From NCBI RefSeq assembly GCF_019443505.1, contig NZ_CP080377.1, positions 5,084,001 to 5,148,000 of the forward strand: a stretch of 64,000 nt of DNA, given 5' to 3'. The DNA is from Janthinobacterium sp. PAMC25594. Lineage in GTDB: Bacteria > Pseudomonadota > Gammaproteobacteria > Burkholderiales > Burkholderiaceae_D. This document shows, in pieces, positions 32,664 to 41,744 of this stretch; position 1 is the first letter of the stretch, and the number at the start of each line of letters is the position of its first letter. The notes below the pieces were generated by a model that saw nothing but the letters and a program-made list of their open reading frames with translations, ran no database searches and was not told where the DNA came from. Position numbers and translations under genes: made by a program.

Positions 32664-33665
32664 ATGAAACGCATCAGTCTTACGCAATACCTGGTTGAAG
32701 AGCAGCGCTCGAACAACAGCATTCCGGCCGAACTGCGCCTGCTGATCGAAGTTGTCGCGCGCGCTTGTAAAACCATCAGCCACGCCGTCGGCAAGGGTGC
32801 CCTCGGTGAAGTGCTGGGCACGGCCGACACGGAAAACGTGCAGGGCGAAGTACAGAAAAAACTCGACATCATCTCCAACGAGATCCTGCTCGAAGCGAAC
32901 GAGTGGGGCGGCCATCTGGCGGCCATGGCGTCGGAAGAAATGGAATCGATCCACCCGATCCCGAACCGCTATCCGAAGGGCGAATACATGCTGCTGTTCG
33001 ACCCGCTCGATGGCTCGTCGAACATCGACGTCAACGTCTCGATCGGCACCATCTTCTCGGTACTGAAAGCGCCGGAAGGCATGGGGCAGCCGACCGAGCA
33101 GGACTTCATGCAGGCGGGCACCAAGCAGGTCGCCGCCGGCTACGCCGTGTACGGTCCGCAAACCATGCTGGTGCTGACCTTCGGCAATGGCGTGAACTGC
33201 TTTACCCTGGACCGTGAAATGGGTTCGTGGGTCCTCACGCAATGCAATATGCAGATTCCGCCAACGACGAAGGAGTTCGCCATCAACATGTCGAACGCGC
33301 GCCACTGGCATCCGCCCGTGAAACGCTATGTCGACGAACTGCTGGCCGGCGACACGGGCCCGCGCGGCACCAACTTCAACATGCGCTGGATCGCTTCGAT
33401 GGTGGCCGACGTGCACCGCATCCTGAACCGCGGCGGCATCTTCATGTACCCGGCCGACCTGCGCGACACTTCGATGCCGGGCAAGCTGCGCCTGATGTAC
33501 GAAGCGAATCCGATGGCCTTCATCGTCGAGCAGGCCGGCGGCGCCGCCACCGACGGCCAGCAGCGCATCATGGACATCGCCCCGCACAAGCTGCACCAGC
33601 GCGTGCCCGTGTTCCTCGGCTCGAAAGACGAAGTGGCCCGCGTCACGGCCTACCACGCGGAATAA
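32664..33665 (+). CDS. fbp: Fructose-1,6-bisphosphatase class 1
   Basis: Gluconeogenic enzyme that dephosphorylates fructose 1,6-bisphosphate. The 333-residue protein has the metal-binding motif [24 protein letters not shown], the earlier MASEEMESI and the C-terminal [20 protein letters not shown]. Length and sequence are fully typical. An AAGGGG Shine-Dalgarno precedes the ATG. A GC-rich hairpin (33690-33711) follows but lacks a T tract on the plus strand. Confidence 0.97.
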   Translation: MKRISLTQYLVEEQRSNNSIPAELRLLIEVVARACKTISHAVGKGALGEVLGTADTENVQGEVQKKLDIISNEILLEANEWGGHLAAMASEEMESIHPIPNRYPKGEYMLLFDPLDGSSNIDVNVSIGTIFSVLKAPEGMGQPTEQDFMQAGTKQVAAGYAVYGPQTMLVLTFGNGVNCFTLDREMGSWVLTQCNMQIPPTTKEFAINMSNARHWHPPVKRYVDELLAGDTGPRGTNFNMRWIASMVADVHRILNRGGIFMYPADLRDTSMPGKLRLMYEANPMAFIVEQAGGAATDGQQRIMDIAPHKLHQRVPVFLGSKDEVARVTAYHAE

Positions 33666-33689
33666 AAGCCGCACTTTTCCGCGATTTTC

Positions 33690-33711
33690 AGCGGCCCGCA
33701 GCCGGGCCGCT
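33690..33711. other. GC-rich hairpin downstream of fbp
   Basis: AGCGGCCC (33690-33697) and GGGCCGCT (33704-33711) form an 8-bp stem. It is followed on the plus strand by A residues, not T, so it is not a standard intrinsic terminator. It may protect the 3' end of the fbp transcript. Confidence 0.45.
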
Positions 33712-33780
33712 AAAAAAATGCAAAAAAGTTCGCGTTGACACTAGCAAATTTTGTGCATTGTTTGTAGAATGTGGGTCTTC

Positions 33781-33856
33781 GCCGTTGTAGCTCAGTTGGT
33801 AGAGCAGCACATTCGTAATGTGAAGGTCGCCAGTTCGATTCCGGCCAACGGCACCA
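33781..33856 (+). tRNA. tRNA-Thr (anticodon CGT)
   Basis: A 76-nt cloverleaf with acceptor arms GCCGTTG and CAACGGC, discriminator A and an encoded CCA. The D arm is AGCTCAGTTGGTAGAGC and the anticodon loop TTCGTAA gives CGT, which reads ACG (Thr). The T arm GCCAG-TTCGATT-CCGGC has one A-C mismatch in the stem. It stands alone, with a strong terminator 15 bp downstream. Upstream TTGACA (33735-33740) and TAGAAT (33765-33770) are present but 24 bp apart. Confidence 0.95.
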
Positions 33857-33870
33857 AGTATTCGCAGTAG

Positions 33871-33903
33871 AAAAAAACCACCGCTCAAACGGTGGTTTTT
33901 TTT
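33871..33903 (+). terminator. Intrinsic terminator after tRNA-Thr
   Basis: ACCACCG (33877-33883) and CGGTGGT (33890-33896) pair around CTCAAA, and are flanked by an A tract and followed by a run of T to 33903. With the A tract it could also stop leftward transcription, from the MocR-type gene that ends at 33955. Confidence 0.9.
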
Positions 33904-33954
33904 CGTCTGAAGCTTTGTTCCCCGCCAGCCTGCGCCGGCGCGGTCATCTGGCGC

Positions 33955-35355
33955 CTAAATGACGAACTCCTGGTGCGCCACCGGCTTGTGCGCCAGCAGC
34001 AGCGACAGTTTTTTCAAGGCGCTGGCCAGGCGTGCGCGGTCGCGGATGCTGCCCAGCGAGATGCGGATGGCGTTCGGTGGTTTGCTGGCGTGGAAGGCGT
34101 CCGAGGCCGTCACGGCCACGCCCTGGGCGCGGGCGGTGGCGGCCAGTTCGCGCGAGGTCCAGTAGCTGGGCAGTGAAAACCAGACATGGATGCCGTCGCT
34201 GCGCGGGTGAGTGGTGCCCGTCAGGATGGTGCGGATGACGTCCTGGCGCACGTCCGCTTCGCTGCGCACGCCGGCCAGCAGTGCGTGCGCGGAGCCGTCG
34301 TGTATCCATTGCGTCGCCAGCGCCGTCGTCAGGGGCGTGGCCATCAGGGAAAACGCGCGCAGGGCCTGCACGAAGCGCTCGCGCAGCTGCGCGTCGGGAA
34401 CCAGCGCGTAGGCCATGCGCAAGCCGGGCGCCAGGCATTTCGACAGGGTGGCGATATACGACACGTTGCCCGGCGCGTAATGAGCCAGCGGCGGCGGCGC
34501 ATCGGAGGCCAGCAGCCAGTACGGGTCGTCCTCGATTATATGCATGCCGCAGCGTATGGCCACCTGCGTGATGGCCAGGCGCCGCGCGACCGGCATGGTG
34601 TGTGCGGTGGGGTTTTGCAGGGTGGGATTCAGGTAGACCAGGCGCGCACGGTGCTTGCGGCTGGCTTTTTCCAGCGCATCGGGCAGCATGCCGTCCGCGT
34701 CCGTTTCCACGACGATGACCTTGCGATTGAGCTGCCCCGCTGCCGCGCGCAAGCCCGGATACACGGCTGGCTCCGTCAATATGCTGTCGCCGGGCCGGCT
34801 CAGGGTCAATATCAGCGCTGCCAGCGCCGCCTGCGCGCCGGGGCAGGCCACCACCTGTTCCGCCTCGACGTGGTCGAACATGGGCGCGAGCCAGGCGGCG
34901 CCCGCCGCGCGGTCGGCCTTGCCGCCGCCGCCCAGGTGATAACTCATCAACAGATCGCTGTCCGTGCGCATCAGCACCTGTGCCACGCCCTGTTTCAGCA
35001 GGTCGTCGAAATCCACGCCTGCGGGCGGCGGCGGGATGTTCATGCTCAGGTCCAGCATCTGCGTCAATTCCACCTTCGGCGCGGCCACGTAGGTGCCGCG
35101 CGCGCCTTGCCCTTCCAGCAGATTCCTGCGCTTGGCCTCGTCGTAGGCGCGCGTCACCGTCGTCAGGTCGATCTGGAACAGGGCCGCCAGACGGCGCTGC
35201 GGCGGCAGGCGGTCGCCCGGGCGCAGGCTGCCGTCGGACAGCGCGCGCTCGAGCATGTCGGCGATCTGCAGATAGCGCGGGCCGCCGTGCTGCACGAATG
35301 GCGTGATCCACGCACTGGCCTGGCTTTCTTCTTGTATGGCTTTTGATTTGGACAT
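33955..35355 (-). CDS. MocR-like regulator (GntR HTH fused to aminotransferase)
   Basis: A 466-residue PLP-dependent regulator. The N-terminal winged helix (PRYLQIADMLERALSDGSLRPGDRLPPQRRLAALFQ ... TVTRAYDEAKRRNLL) is followed by a fold-type I aminotransferase domain (PGAQAALAALILTL, YLNPTLQNPT, IIEDDPYW). The PLP lysine lies in ATLSKCLAPGLRMAY. MocR proteins sense pyridoxal phosphate or amino-acid adducts and usually act on a neighbouring gene. Here no metabolic partner is adjacent. The ATG at 35355 (MSKSKAIQEES) is chosen; the next upstream candidate adds residues over the probable operator. Half-sites of a candidate operator lie just upstream. Confidence 0.92.
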   Translation of the reverse strand: MSKSKAIQEESQASAWITPFVQHGGPRYLQIADMLERALSDGSLRPGDRLPPQRRLAALFQIDLTTVTRAYDEAKRRNLLEGQGARGTYVAAPKVELTQMLDLSMNIPPPPAGVDFDDLLKQGVAQVLMRTDSDLLMSYHLGGGGKADRAAGAAWLAPMFDHVEAEQVVACPGAQAALAALILTLSRPGDSILTEPAVYPGLRAAAGQLNRKVIVVETDADGMLPDALEKASRKHRARLVYLNPTLQNPTAHTMPVARRLAITQVAIRCGMHIIEDDPYWLLASDAPPPLAHYAPGNVSYIATLSKCLAPGLRMAYALVPDAQLRERFVQALRAFSLMATPLTTALATQWIHDGSAHALLAGVRSEADVRQDVIRTILTGTTHPRSDGIHVWFSLPSYWTSRELAATARAQGVAVTASDAFHASKPPNAIRISLGSIRDRARLASALKKLSLLLAHKPVAHQEFVI

Positions 35356-35685
35356 TTTGTCTATATGTATGGATATTGCCTCTCGCAATTATGCGGAAAA
35401 TCACGTTAAAAATCCATACATGTTTGGATTCCTCGCTGGACTCACCAGGCTGGCGGGGATTGTTATTGCCAACAGGCATTTAAGTCTGGCTTCAAGGTGT
35501 GGCAGCGCACGGTGGCGCACGGCGGGCGCGGTTAAGGTAGTGCCAACAGCTTGCTGCTGATCCCGTATTTGATATGGCTCAGCCCGGCAGCGTTTAGCCG
35601 CTTCTTTTTCCCCGAAGCGAGGAGAATCATGATTCGGTCACGGCATCGAGCATGGTTGAAATTATTCACTGTTAAGGAAACCACC
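35356..35685. other. 330-bp gap between the MocR-like and DUF883-like genes
   Basis: This gap holds the promoter and operator region of the leftward MocR-like gene (half-sites at 35365-35429) and, at its right end, the AAGGAAA Shine-Dalgarno of the DUF883-like gene (35674-35680). A CATAAT-like -10 for leftward transcription is at 35388-35393. A small CGCTTC/GAAGCG hairpin lies near 35600-35620. I see no convincing open frame or RNA gene in the rest. Confidence 0.5.
35365..35429. promoter_or_regulatory. Candidate MocR operator half-sites
   Basis: ATGTATGGAT (35365-35374) is repeated in perfect inversion as ATCCATACAT (35412-35421). The latter overlaps ATGTTTGGAT (35420-35429), forming the near-palindrome ATCCATACATGTTTGGAT. 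The first half-site lies 10-19 nt before the MocR-like start codon, which fits autoregulation. MocR proteins typically bind two repeated half-sites; binding here is inferred. Confidence 0.5.
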
Positions 35686-36039
35686 ATGAACGCGATTGAA
35701 AAAACCAGCTCCGATATGAACGGCACCGTGCAGGATACCCGCCAGGAATTGCACCGCACCATCGACAAGGTGGCTAGCCAGGCCCAGCCCCTGGCCGACA
35801 AGGTCGCCACGCGCGCCCATGACGGCGTGGACCAGGTGGGCGAGCGCATCGAGCAGGTCAGCGACAGCGTCAGCAAGGCTTCCGAACGCCTGATGGCGCG
35901 CGGCAAGCAATTGGGCGCCGCCTGCCAGCGCGCTGGCGAGACGGGCCGCGATTATGTGCGCGAACGCCCGGCCATGTCGCTGCTGATTGCAGCGGCGGCC
36001 GGTTATGGCCTGTCGAAGCTGCTGGGTTCGCGTAAATAA
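35686..36039 (+). CDS. DUF883/ElaB-YqjD-like membrane-anchored stress protein
   Basis: A 117-residue protein with a long amphipathic helical region (QDTRQELHRTIDKVASQAQPLADKVATRAHD ...) and a C-terminal membrane segment (MSLLIAAAAGYGLSKLLG) ending in basic residues. This is the layout of ElaB/YqjD/DUF883 proteins, which tether to the inner membrane and bind ribosomes or act in stationary phase in E. coli. The ATG at 35686 has AAGGAAA just upstream; the longer open frame before it is not homologous. It is followed by a tiny membrane peptide and katE, a combination that suggests general stress control. Confidence 0.82.
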   Translation: MNAIEKTSSDMNGTVQDTRQELHRTIDKVASQAQPLADKVATRAHDGVDQVGERIEQVSDSVSKASERLMARGKQLGAACQRAGETGRDYVRERPAMSLLIAAAAGYGLSKLLGSRK

Positions 36040-36055
36040 GCTTACGCAGTCCGGC

Positions 36056-36130
36056 AAGGTAGTTGTCGTGGGCGCTGGCCCGGTTTGCCCTCATGGCGGG
36101 CCGGAGCAGCGCCCACGCGCACAAGGTAGT
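36056..36130. repeat. Hairpin element flanked by 8-bp direct repeats
   Basis: AAGGTAGT occurs at 36056-36063 and 36123-36130. Between them is a large hairpin: outer arms CGTGGGCGCTG (36067-36077) and CAGCGCCCACG (36107-36117), inner arms GCCCG (36078-36082) and CGGGC (36097-36101). It lies between the DUF883-like and 24-residue genes. It could be a terminator or RNA processing element, or a small inserted palindromic element with a target duplication. Confidence 0.5.
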
Positions 36131-36154
36131 AGCAAGCAGTAAAGGAGAGTGAAG

Positions 36155-36229
36155 ATGCGCTCCATTTTGTTGTGGTTGATTGGCATACCTATTCCCATCA
36201 TTATTTTGATTGCCCTGTTCGTACGCTGA
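36155..36229 (+). CDS. 24-residue hydrophobic membrane peptide
   Basis: ATG at 36155 follows AAAGGAG (36141-36147). The product begins MRSILLWLIGIPIPIIILI and ends in FVR, so it is a single membrane helix with an Arg at each end. Very similar tiny proteins with the IGIPIPIIIL core are common beside stress genes in Burkholderiales, as I recall. Its place between a DUF883-like gene and katE fits this. The function is unknown. Confidence 0.6.
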   Translation: MRSILLWLIGIPIPIIILIALFVR

Positions 36230-36281
36230 ATGAGGGAGTTGTAGCGTTACTTCCCGGGGCAAACTACTCACAGGAGATGTA

Positions 36282-38693
36282 ATGGCTACCAACAAGAAAA
36301 CGCCGTCCACGGACGGTGCGGGTTCCGTTTTGAGCAGCATGTCCGGCCCATCCGACAGCAGTGCGCCGCACAGCCTGGGCGCGGACAATGACATGACCCG
36401 CGCGCTGCTGCAAAAGACGGCCACCAGCCAGCAGCTGGCCGCCGCCATGGCCGACAATCCCAAGGAGGCGGGCCAGTATGGCGAGGCGGCGCGCACGCCG
36501 GCCGAAGGCGTGCATGTGGCGGCCGGCGAAGCGCTGGCCACGGCCAGTACCACGGGCGAAACGATACCTTCTCCGAAGACCGGCGATGGCCAGCCCGCGC
36601 TGGGCGAGAATGCGCGTAACGTTTCCCTCGATGGCGCCCGCAGCGACGACAGCGGCTGCGTGCTGACGACCAACCAGGGCGTGCCCGTGGGCGACAACCA
36701 GAACTCGCTGAAGGCGGGCTTGCGCGGCCCGACCCTGATGGAAGATTTTATTTTGCGTGAAAAGCTCACGCATTTTGACCATGAGCGCATCCCCGAGCGC
36801 GTCGTGCATGCGCGCGGTTCGGCCGCCCACGGCTATTTCGAATGCTACAAGGAGCAAAGCAAGCTGACGCGCGCCGCGCCGTTCGCCAAGGCGGGCAAGC
36901 GCACGCCCGTCTTCGTGCGTTTTTCCACGGTGGCCGGCGAACGCGGTTCGACCGACACGGCGCGCGACGTGCGCGGCTTTGCCGTGAAGTTTTATACGGA
37001 CGAGGGCAACTGGGATTTGGTCGGCAATAACATCCCCGTCTTCTTCATCCAGGATGCGATGAAGTTCCCTGACCTGATCCACGCCGTCAAGCCCGAGCCG
37101 CACAACGGCATGCCGCAGGCGGCCAGCGCGCACGACACCTTCTGGGATTTCGCCTCGCTGTCGCCGGAAATCACGCACATGCTGATGTGGGCCATGTCCG
37201 ACCGCGCCATCCCGCGCAGTTTTCGCATGATGCAGGGATTCGGCGTGCATACCTTCCGTCTGGTGAATGCCAAGGGCCAGTCCGTGTTCTGCAAATTCCA
37301 CTGGTCGCCCATGGCCGGCACACATTCGCTCGTGTGGGACGAAGCCGTCAAGATCAGCGGCGCCGATTCCGACTTCCACCGGCGCGACCTGTGGGAAGCC
37401 ATCGAGTGCGGCGAGTATCCCGAATATGAATTGTCCTTCCAGGTCTTCACGGAAGCGCAGGCGGAAGCGTTTCCCTTCGACGTGCTCGATCCCACCAAAC
37501 TGATCCCCGAAGAACTGGTCCCGCTGGTCCCCGTCGGGAAAATGGTCTTGAACCGCAATCCCGACAATTTTTTCGCCGAGACGGAGCAGGTGGCCTTTTG
37601 CACGGCGCACATCGTGCCCGGCATCGATTTTTCCAACGACCCGCTGCTGCAGGGGCGCATCCACTCGTACGTGGACACGCAGATCACGCGCCTGGGCGGC
37701 GCCAACTTCCATGAAATCCCCATCAATGCTCCGCTGGCGCCGCTGCACAACAACCAGCGCGACGGCATCCACCGCCAGGCCATCAACCGTGGCCGGGTCG
37801 CGTACGAACCCAATTCGCTGGCGGGCGGCTGTCCGTTCCAGGCGGGCGCGAAGGGGTTCAACAGCTTTCCCGCGCCGACCGAAGGCGACAAGGTGCGCGG
37901 CAAGCCCGAGAAATTCGCCGAGCATTTTGCGCAGGCGCGCCTGTTCTGGATCAGCCAGACGCCTATCGAACAAGAGCACATTGTGCATGCGTTCCGCTTT
38001 GAACTGAGCAAGGTGCAGACGGTGGTCATCCGCAAGCGCATCGTCGCCATGCTGCGCAATGTCGATGAGACGCTGGCGCAGCGCCTGGCCGACGCGCTGG
38101 GCCTGGCCCTGCCACCGGCCATGCCGCTCGCCTCCATGCTGCCCATGCCTACGTATCCGCCATCGCCAGCGCTGTCGCTCTTTTTCCGCCCCGGCAAGAC
38201 GGGCATCCATACCTTGCGCGTGGCCATCCTGGTGGGGCCGGGCAGCGATGGCGCACAGGTGCGCCACATCTATGCCGCGTTGCTGTCCGATGGCGCCGTG
38301 CCGCGCCTGGTCGGCAGCCTCCTGGGGAAAGTCGACACCAGCGGCGGCGCGCCGCTCGACGTGGAAATCTCGCTCGAAACGGGACCGTCCGTGCTGTTCG
38401 ACGCCGTCGTGGTGCCCGACGGCCAGGGGGCCGTGCAGCAACTGGGCGACGACGCCAACGCGCTCGACTTCCTGCGCTTGCAATACCGTCACTGCAAGCC
38501 GATGCTGGCCATCGGCGCGGGCAAGGGCTTGCTGGACAAGGCTGGCGTGCCGGCGGCCCTGCCCGATGGCAAGCCGGACCCTGCCGTCATCGTCGCGCCT
38601 TCCAGCGACGTGGTGAAAGCCGTGGCGGCCTTTAAAAAGGCGCTGGCCGCGCACCGGGCGTTCGCGCGAGAAACGGATCCGCCGCGGGTGTAA
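36282..38693 (+). CDS. katE: Catalase HPII, large-subunit type
   Basis: Monofunctional heme catalase that breaks down hydrogen peroxide, 803 residues (E. coli KatE is 753). A Ser/Ala-rich N-terminal extension of about 140 residues precedes the core. The core has the active-site His in [23 protein letters not shown], the catalytic Asn region ([31 protein letters not shown]) and the heme Tyr region ([25 protein letters not shown]). The C-terminal about 150 residues form the DJ-1/PfpI-like domain ([23 protein letters not shown]) that marks large-subunit catalases. AGGAGAT precedes the ATG. The neighbours suggest stationary-phase stress control. Confidence 0.95.
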   Translation: MATNKKTPSTDGAGSVLSSMSGPSDSSAPHSLGADNDMTRALLQKTATSQQLAAAMADNPKEAGQYGEAARTPAEGVHVAAGEALATASTTGETIPSPKTGDGQPALGENARNVSLDGARSDDSGCVLTTNQGVPVGDNQNSLKAGLRGPTLMEDFILREKLTHFDHERIPERVVHARGSAAHGYFECYKEQSKLTRAAPFAKAGKRTPVFVRFSTVAGERGSTDTARDVRGFAVKFYTDEGNWDLVGNNIPVFFIQDAMKFPDLIHAVKPEPHNGMPQAASAHDTFWDFASLSPEITHMLMWAMSDRAIPRSFRMMQGFGVHTFRLVNAKGQSVFCKFHWSPMAGTHSLVWDEAVKISGADSDFHRRDLWEAIECGEYPEYELSFQVFTEAQAEAFPFDVLDPTKLIPEELVPLVPVGKMVLNRNPDNFFAETEQVAFCTAHIVPGIDFSNDPLLQGRIHSYVDTQITRLGGANFHEIPINAPLAPLHNNQRDGIHRQAINRGRVAYEPNSLAGGCPFQAGAKGFNSFPAPTEGDKVRGKPEKFAEHFAQARLFWISQTPIEQEHIVHAFRFELSKVQTVVIRKRIVAMLRNVDETLAQRLADALGLALPPAMPLASMLPMPTYPPSPALSLFFRPGKTGIHTLRVAILVGPGSDGAQVRHIYAALLSDGAVPRLVGSLLGKVDTSGGAPLDVEISLETGPSVLFDAVVVPDGQGAVQQLGDDANALDFLRLQYRHCKPMLAIGAGKGLLDKAGVPAALPDGKPDPAVIVAPSSDVVKAVAAFKKALAAHRAFARETDPPRV

Positions 38694-38713
38694 GTGGCTG
38701 CGTCAGCGCATGG

Positions 38714-38733
38714 ACGGGACCCGTCGGTCCCGT
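38714..38733. terminator. Hairpin after katE
   Basis: ACGGGAC (38714-38720) and GTCCCGT (38727-38733) pair around CCGTCG, 20 bp after the katE stop. The following sequence has only scattered T residues, so it is a weak terminator candidate. Confidence 0.45.
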
Positions 38734-38890
38734 TGCCTACCCTGTTTGCCCTGCATGCGCAACGCCATACAACAATGTAAACAATGAAAACGTCCTGCGG
38801 TGATATGCTGCTGACTAGAACTGTTCATTTGCAACTATTTCTATAACACCAGCAAAGAACGGCTTCAGCAAACCGGATCGCGATTACCGC

Positions 38891-40585
38891 ATGGACAAGT
38901 ACACACCTCGCACCTGGGGGCCGGGCGAACGCCCGACCTTGCCCGGGTCGCCATCGATGCCCGAACATTCGACGCCCAAGCGTGTCGCGTATTTCATCGT
39001 CGGCCTGATCGTCGCGCTGACGGGGGGACTCGGCAACGGCCTGGTGACGGCCAATCTGCTGAACCTGCAAGGTTCGCTGGCCGCCTATGCCTACCAGATG
39101 CAGTGGCTGCCGGCCGCCTACGTGATGACCATCGTCTCCATGAATTTGCTGCTGGTGAAGTTCCGCCAGCAATTCGGCCTGCGCCTGTTTACGGAAGCGT
39201 TCCTGGTGCTGTATGCGCTGGTGACGTTCGCCCACCTGTATGCGAATACCTTGCCGTCGGCGATCGCCGTGCGCGCCGCGCATGGCATGGTGGGCGGCGC
39301 GCTGGGCGTGCTCGGGCTGTACTACACCCTGCAGGCGTTTCCCGCGCGGCACCGCCTGAAGGGCGTGGTGCTGGGCCTGGGCTTTGCCCAGCTGGCCTTG
39401 CCGCTGGCGCGCATCTTCACCTCCGAACTGCTGCAGATCGGCGAATGGCATGGCTTGTACCTGTTCGAACTGGGACTGGCCCTGCTGGCGCTGGGCTGCG
39501 TGCTGGCCCTGAAACTGCCGCCCGGCGACCGCGTGCAGACGTTCGAGCCGCTCGACTTCCTCACCTTCATCCTGTTCGCGCCCGGCGTGGCCCTGCTGTG
39601 CGCCGTGCTGGCGCAGGGGCGCACGGCGTGGTGGATGGAGTCCGAGTGGGTGGGCGTGTGCCTGGCGTGTTCCATCGTGCTGATCGCCGCCTCGCTGGCC
39701 ATTGAGCATAACCGCGCGCGTCCGCTGCTCAATACGCGCTGGCTCACCACGGGCAAGATCGCCAAGCTGTTTTTATCGGTGCTGTTGTTTCGCATCGTGC
39801 TGTCCGAATCGACGGGGGCGGTCGGCTTCCTGCAGGCGCTGGGCTTGAACACGGACCAGATGCAGCACCTGTTCATCGTGGTGCTGCTGGGCAGCGTGGC
39901 AGGTTTGGTGGTCAGCGCGCTGACGATCAATCCGGCCACCCTCAATCGCTCGCTGATGTTCGCGCTGCTGCTGATCGCCGCCGGCGCCCTGATCGATGCG
40001 CACGCCACCAGCCAGACGCGCCCCGTCAACATGTATGTCAGCCAGTTCCTGCTGGCCTTTGGCGGCACGTATTTCCTCGGTCCCACCATGGTGGCCGGCA
40101 TGGGCGCCGTGATCGCCGAACCGCGCAACCTGGTGAGTTTTTCCGTGATGTTTACCATGACGCAGAACCTGGGTGGCCTCCTTGGCTCGGCCATCGTCGG
40201 CACCATCCAGACGGCGCGCGAAAAATACCATTCCAGCTACCTGGTCGAGCACCTGACCATGCTCGACCCGCAGGTGGCCGCGCGCGTGCAGTCGGGCGCC
40301 GCAAGCTATGGCGGCGTGCTGATGGACCCGGCGCTGCGCAGCGCCCAGGGCGTGGCGCGCCTGGGCGCCATCGCCACGCGGGAAGCCAATGTCCTCGCTT
40401 ACAACGATGTTTTCCTGATGATCGCCGGCGTCGCCATCGCCACCTTGATCTGGATGCTGGTCAGCCAGTCCTGGACCCGCATCACCACCGGCGCGCGTCG
40501 CCTGGTCGGCCCCGTGCGCGATGCGCAGACGGCCATGGCCATCGTCCCCATTACCAATTCGGAACCGAGCAATGACAGAAAATAA
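38891..40585 (+). CDS. MFS efflux transporter, DHA2/EmrB-like
   Basis: A 564-residue inner membrane drug:proton antiporter with about 14 hydrophobic segments. It starts at the cytoplasmic MDKYTPRTWGPGERP tail, and the first membrane segment begins near residue 35 (VAYFIVGLIVALTGGLGNGL). It has no close copy of EmrB motif A, but it resembles the 14-TM family that works with HlyD-type adaptors. The next two genes encode such an adaptor and a NodT outer membrane factor with overlapping starts, so the three form a tripartite pump. The substrate is unknown and no regulator gene is adjacent. Confidence 0.88.
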   Translation: MDKYTPRTWGPGERPTLPGSPSMPEHSTPKRVAYFIVGLIVALTGGLGNGLVTANLLNLQGSLAAYAYQMQWLPAAYVMTIVSMNLLLVKFRQQFGLRLFTEAFLVLYALVTFAHLYANTLPSAIAVRAAHGMVGGALGVLGLYYTLQAFPARHRLKGVVLGLGFAQLALPLARIFTSELLQIGEWHGLYLFELGLALLALGCVLALKLPPGDRVQTFEPLDFLTFILFAPGVALLCAVLAQGRTAWWMESEWVGVCLACSIVLIAASLAIEHNRARPLLNTRWLTTGKIAKLFLSVLLFRIVLSESTGAVGFLQALGLNTDQMQHLFIVVLLGSVAGLVVSALTINPATLNRSLMFALLLIAAGALIDAHATSQTRPVNMYVSQFLLAFGGTYFLGPTMVAGMGAVIAEPRNLVSFSVMFTMTQNLGGLLGSAIVGTIQTAREKYHSSYLVEHLTMLDPQVAARVQSGAASYGGVLMDPALRSAQGVARLGAIATREANVLAYNDVFLMIAGVAIATLIWMLVSQSWTRITTGARRLVGPVRDAQTAMAIVPITNSEPSNDRK

Positions 40586-41744
40586 CACGACGCCGCCAGT
40601 ACCTCCCACCGCACCCGCACCGGCCGCCCCTTCCATGGCGCAGCCGGACCGGCGCCACCAGTGGCTGTCCGCGCTGGCCTTTGCCGCCGTGGCCCTGGTG
40701 GGCGTACTGATCGTGCTGTACGCGTGGCGTTTGCCGCCGTTCACCAGCCCTATCGTGACGACGGAAAACGCCACCGTGCGCGGGCAGGTGACCATCATCG
40801 GCACGCAGCTGTCCGGTTATGTGGTGGAAGTGACGGTGCAGGACTTCATGGATGTCAAGGAGGGCCAGCTGCTGGTGCGCATCGACGACCGCATCTACCA
40901 GCAGCGCTACGAGCAGGCGCAGGCCCAGCTGGCGGCGCAGCAGGCGGCGCTGTCGAACTGGGCGCAGCAGAAGGCCAGCGCGCAGGCGGGCATTTCCGTC
41001 AGCGAGGCGGCGCTGGCCAACGCGGAAGCGCAGGCGCGCAAGGCCAGCGCCGATTTGAATCGCGTGGAGCAGCTGGTGGCTGACGGTTCGCTGTCGCAGC
41101 GCGAACACGACCAGTCACGCGCCACGCAGGCGCAGATGGCGGCGGCGCTGGCGCAGGCGCGCGCCAATCTCGACATCGCCCAGCAAAGCGTGCATAGCGT
41201 GGTGGTCAACAAGCAGGCCCTGGAAGCGGCCGTGGCCAACGCGCAGGCGGCCGTCAAGGCGGCGAAGATCGACCTCGATAACACGCGCATCGTGGCGCCT
41301 TCCGACGGCCAGCTGGGCCAGGTGACGGTGCGCCAGGGCGCGTACGTGAATTCGGGCGCGCAGTTGATGGCGCTGGTGCCGCGCCAGATGTGGGTCATCG
41401 CCAATTTCAAGGAAACGCAGATGAACGGCGTGCAGGAAGGGCAGAGCGCCACCTTCCACGTCGACGCGCTTGACGGCGCCGTGCTGACGGGCCAGGTGGA
41501 GCGCATCTCGCCGGCCACCGGTTCCGAATTTTCCGTGCTGCCGGCCGATAACGCGACGGGCAATTACCTCAAGATCGCCCAGCGCATTCCCGTGCGCATC
41601 CGCATCGATGCGGGGCAGGCGAATGCGCGCCGCCTCGTGCCGGGCATGTCGGTGGTGGTCAGCGTCGACACGTCCGCCGTGCTGAACGACTCGGCGGAGA
41701 ATCCGGCGCCCCCGCCGCCGCCGCCAAAGAAAGCCAAGCCATGA
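40572..41744 (+). CDS. HlyD/EmrA-family membrane fusion protein
   Basis: A 390-residue periplasmic adaptor that links the MFS pump to the outer membrane factor. The short cytoplasmic N terminus (MTENNTTPPVPPTAP) is followed by one membrane segment at about residues 37-57, a biotinyl-lipoyl half (TTENATVRGQVTIIGTQLSGYVVEV), a long Ala/Gln-rich coiled coil and the second lipoyl half (DNTRIVAPSDGQLGQVTVRQGAYVN). It overlaps the pump gene by 14 bp, which supports the ATG at 40572, and the following gene by 4 bp (ATGA). Confidence 0.92.
   Translation: MTENNTTPPVPPTAPAPAAPSMAQPDRRHQWLSALAFAAVALVGVLIVLYAWRLPPFTSPIVTTENATVRGQVTIIGTQLSGYVVEVTVQDFMDVKEGQLLVRIDDRIYQQRYEQAQAQLAAQQAALSNWAQQKASAQAGISVSEAALANAEAQARKASADLNRVEQLVADGSLSQREHDQSRATQAQMAAALAQARANLDIAQQSVHSVVVNKQALEAAVANAQAAVKAAKIDLDNTRIVAPSDGQLGQVTVRQGAYVNSGAQLMALVPRQMWVIANFKETQMNGVQEGQSATFHVDALDGAVLTGQVERISPATGSEFSVLPADNATGNYLKIAQRIPVRIRIDAGQANARRLVPGMSVVVSVDTSAVLNDSAENPAPPPPPPKKAKP

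Noticed and set aside
33735..33770. TTGACA and TAGAAT as the tRNA promoter
   Set aside because: The spacing is 24 bp, too long for a normal sigma-70 promoter, so it is only mentioned under the tRNA.
33944..35479. A 511-codon frame on the same strand as the MocR-like gene but in another frame
   Set aside because: It is rich in Arg/Pro/Ala without motifs, whereas the frame 33955-35355 gives a complete MocR protein.
36264..38654. A 796-codon open frame antisense to katE
   Set aside because: Composition is that of a shadow frame; the catalase gene explains the region.
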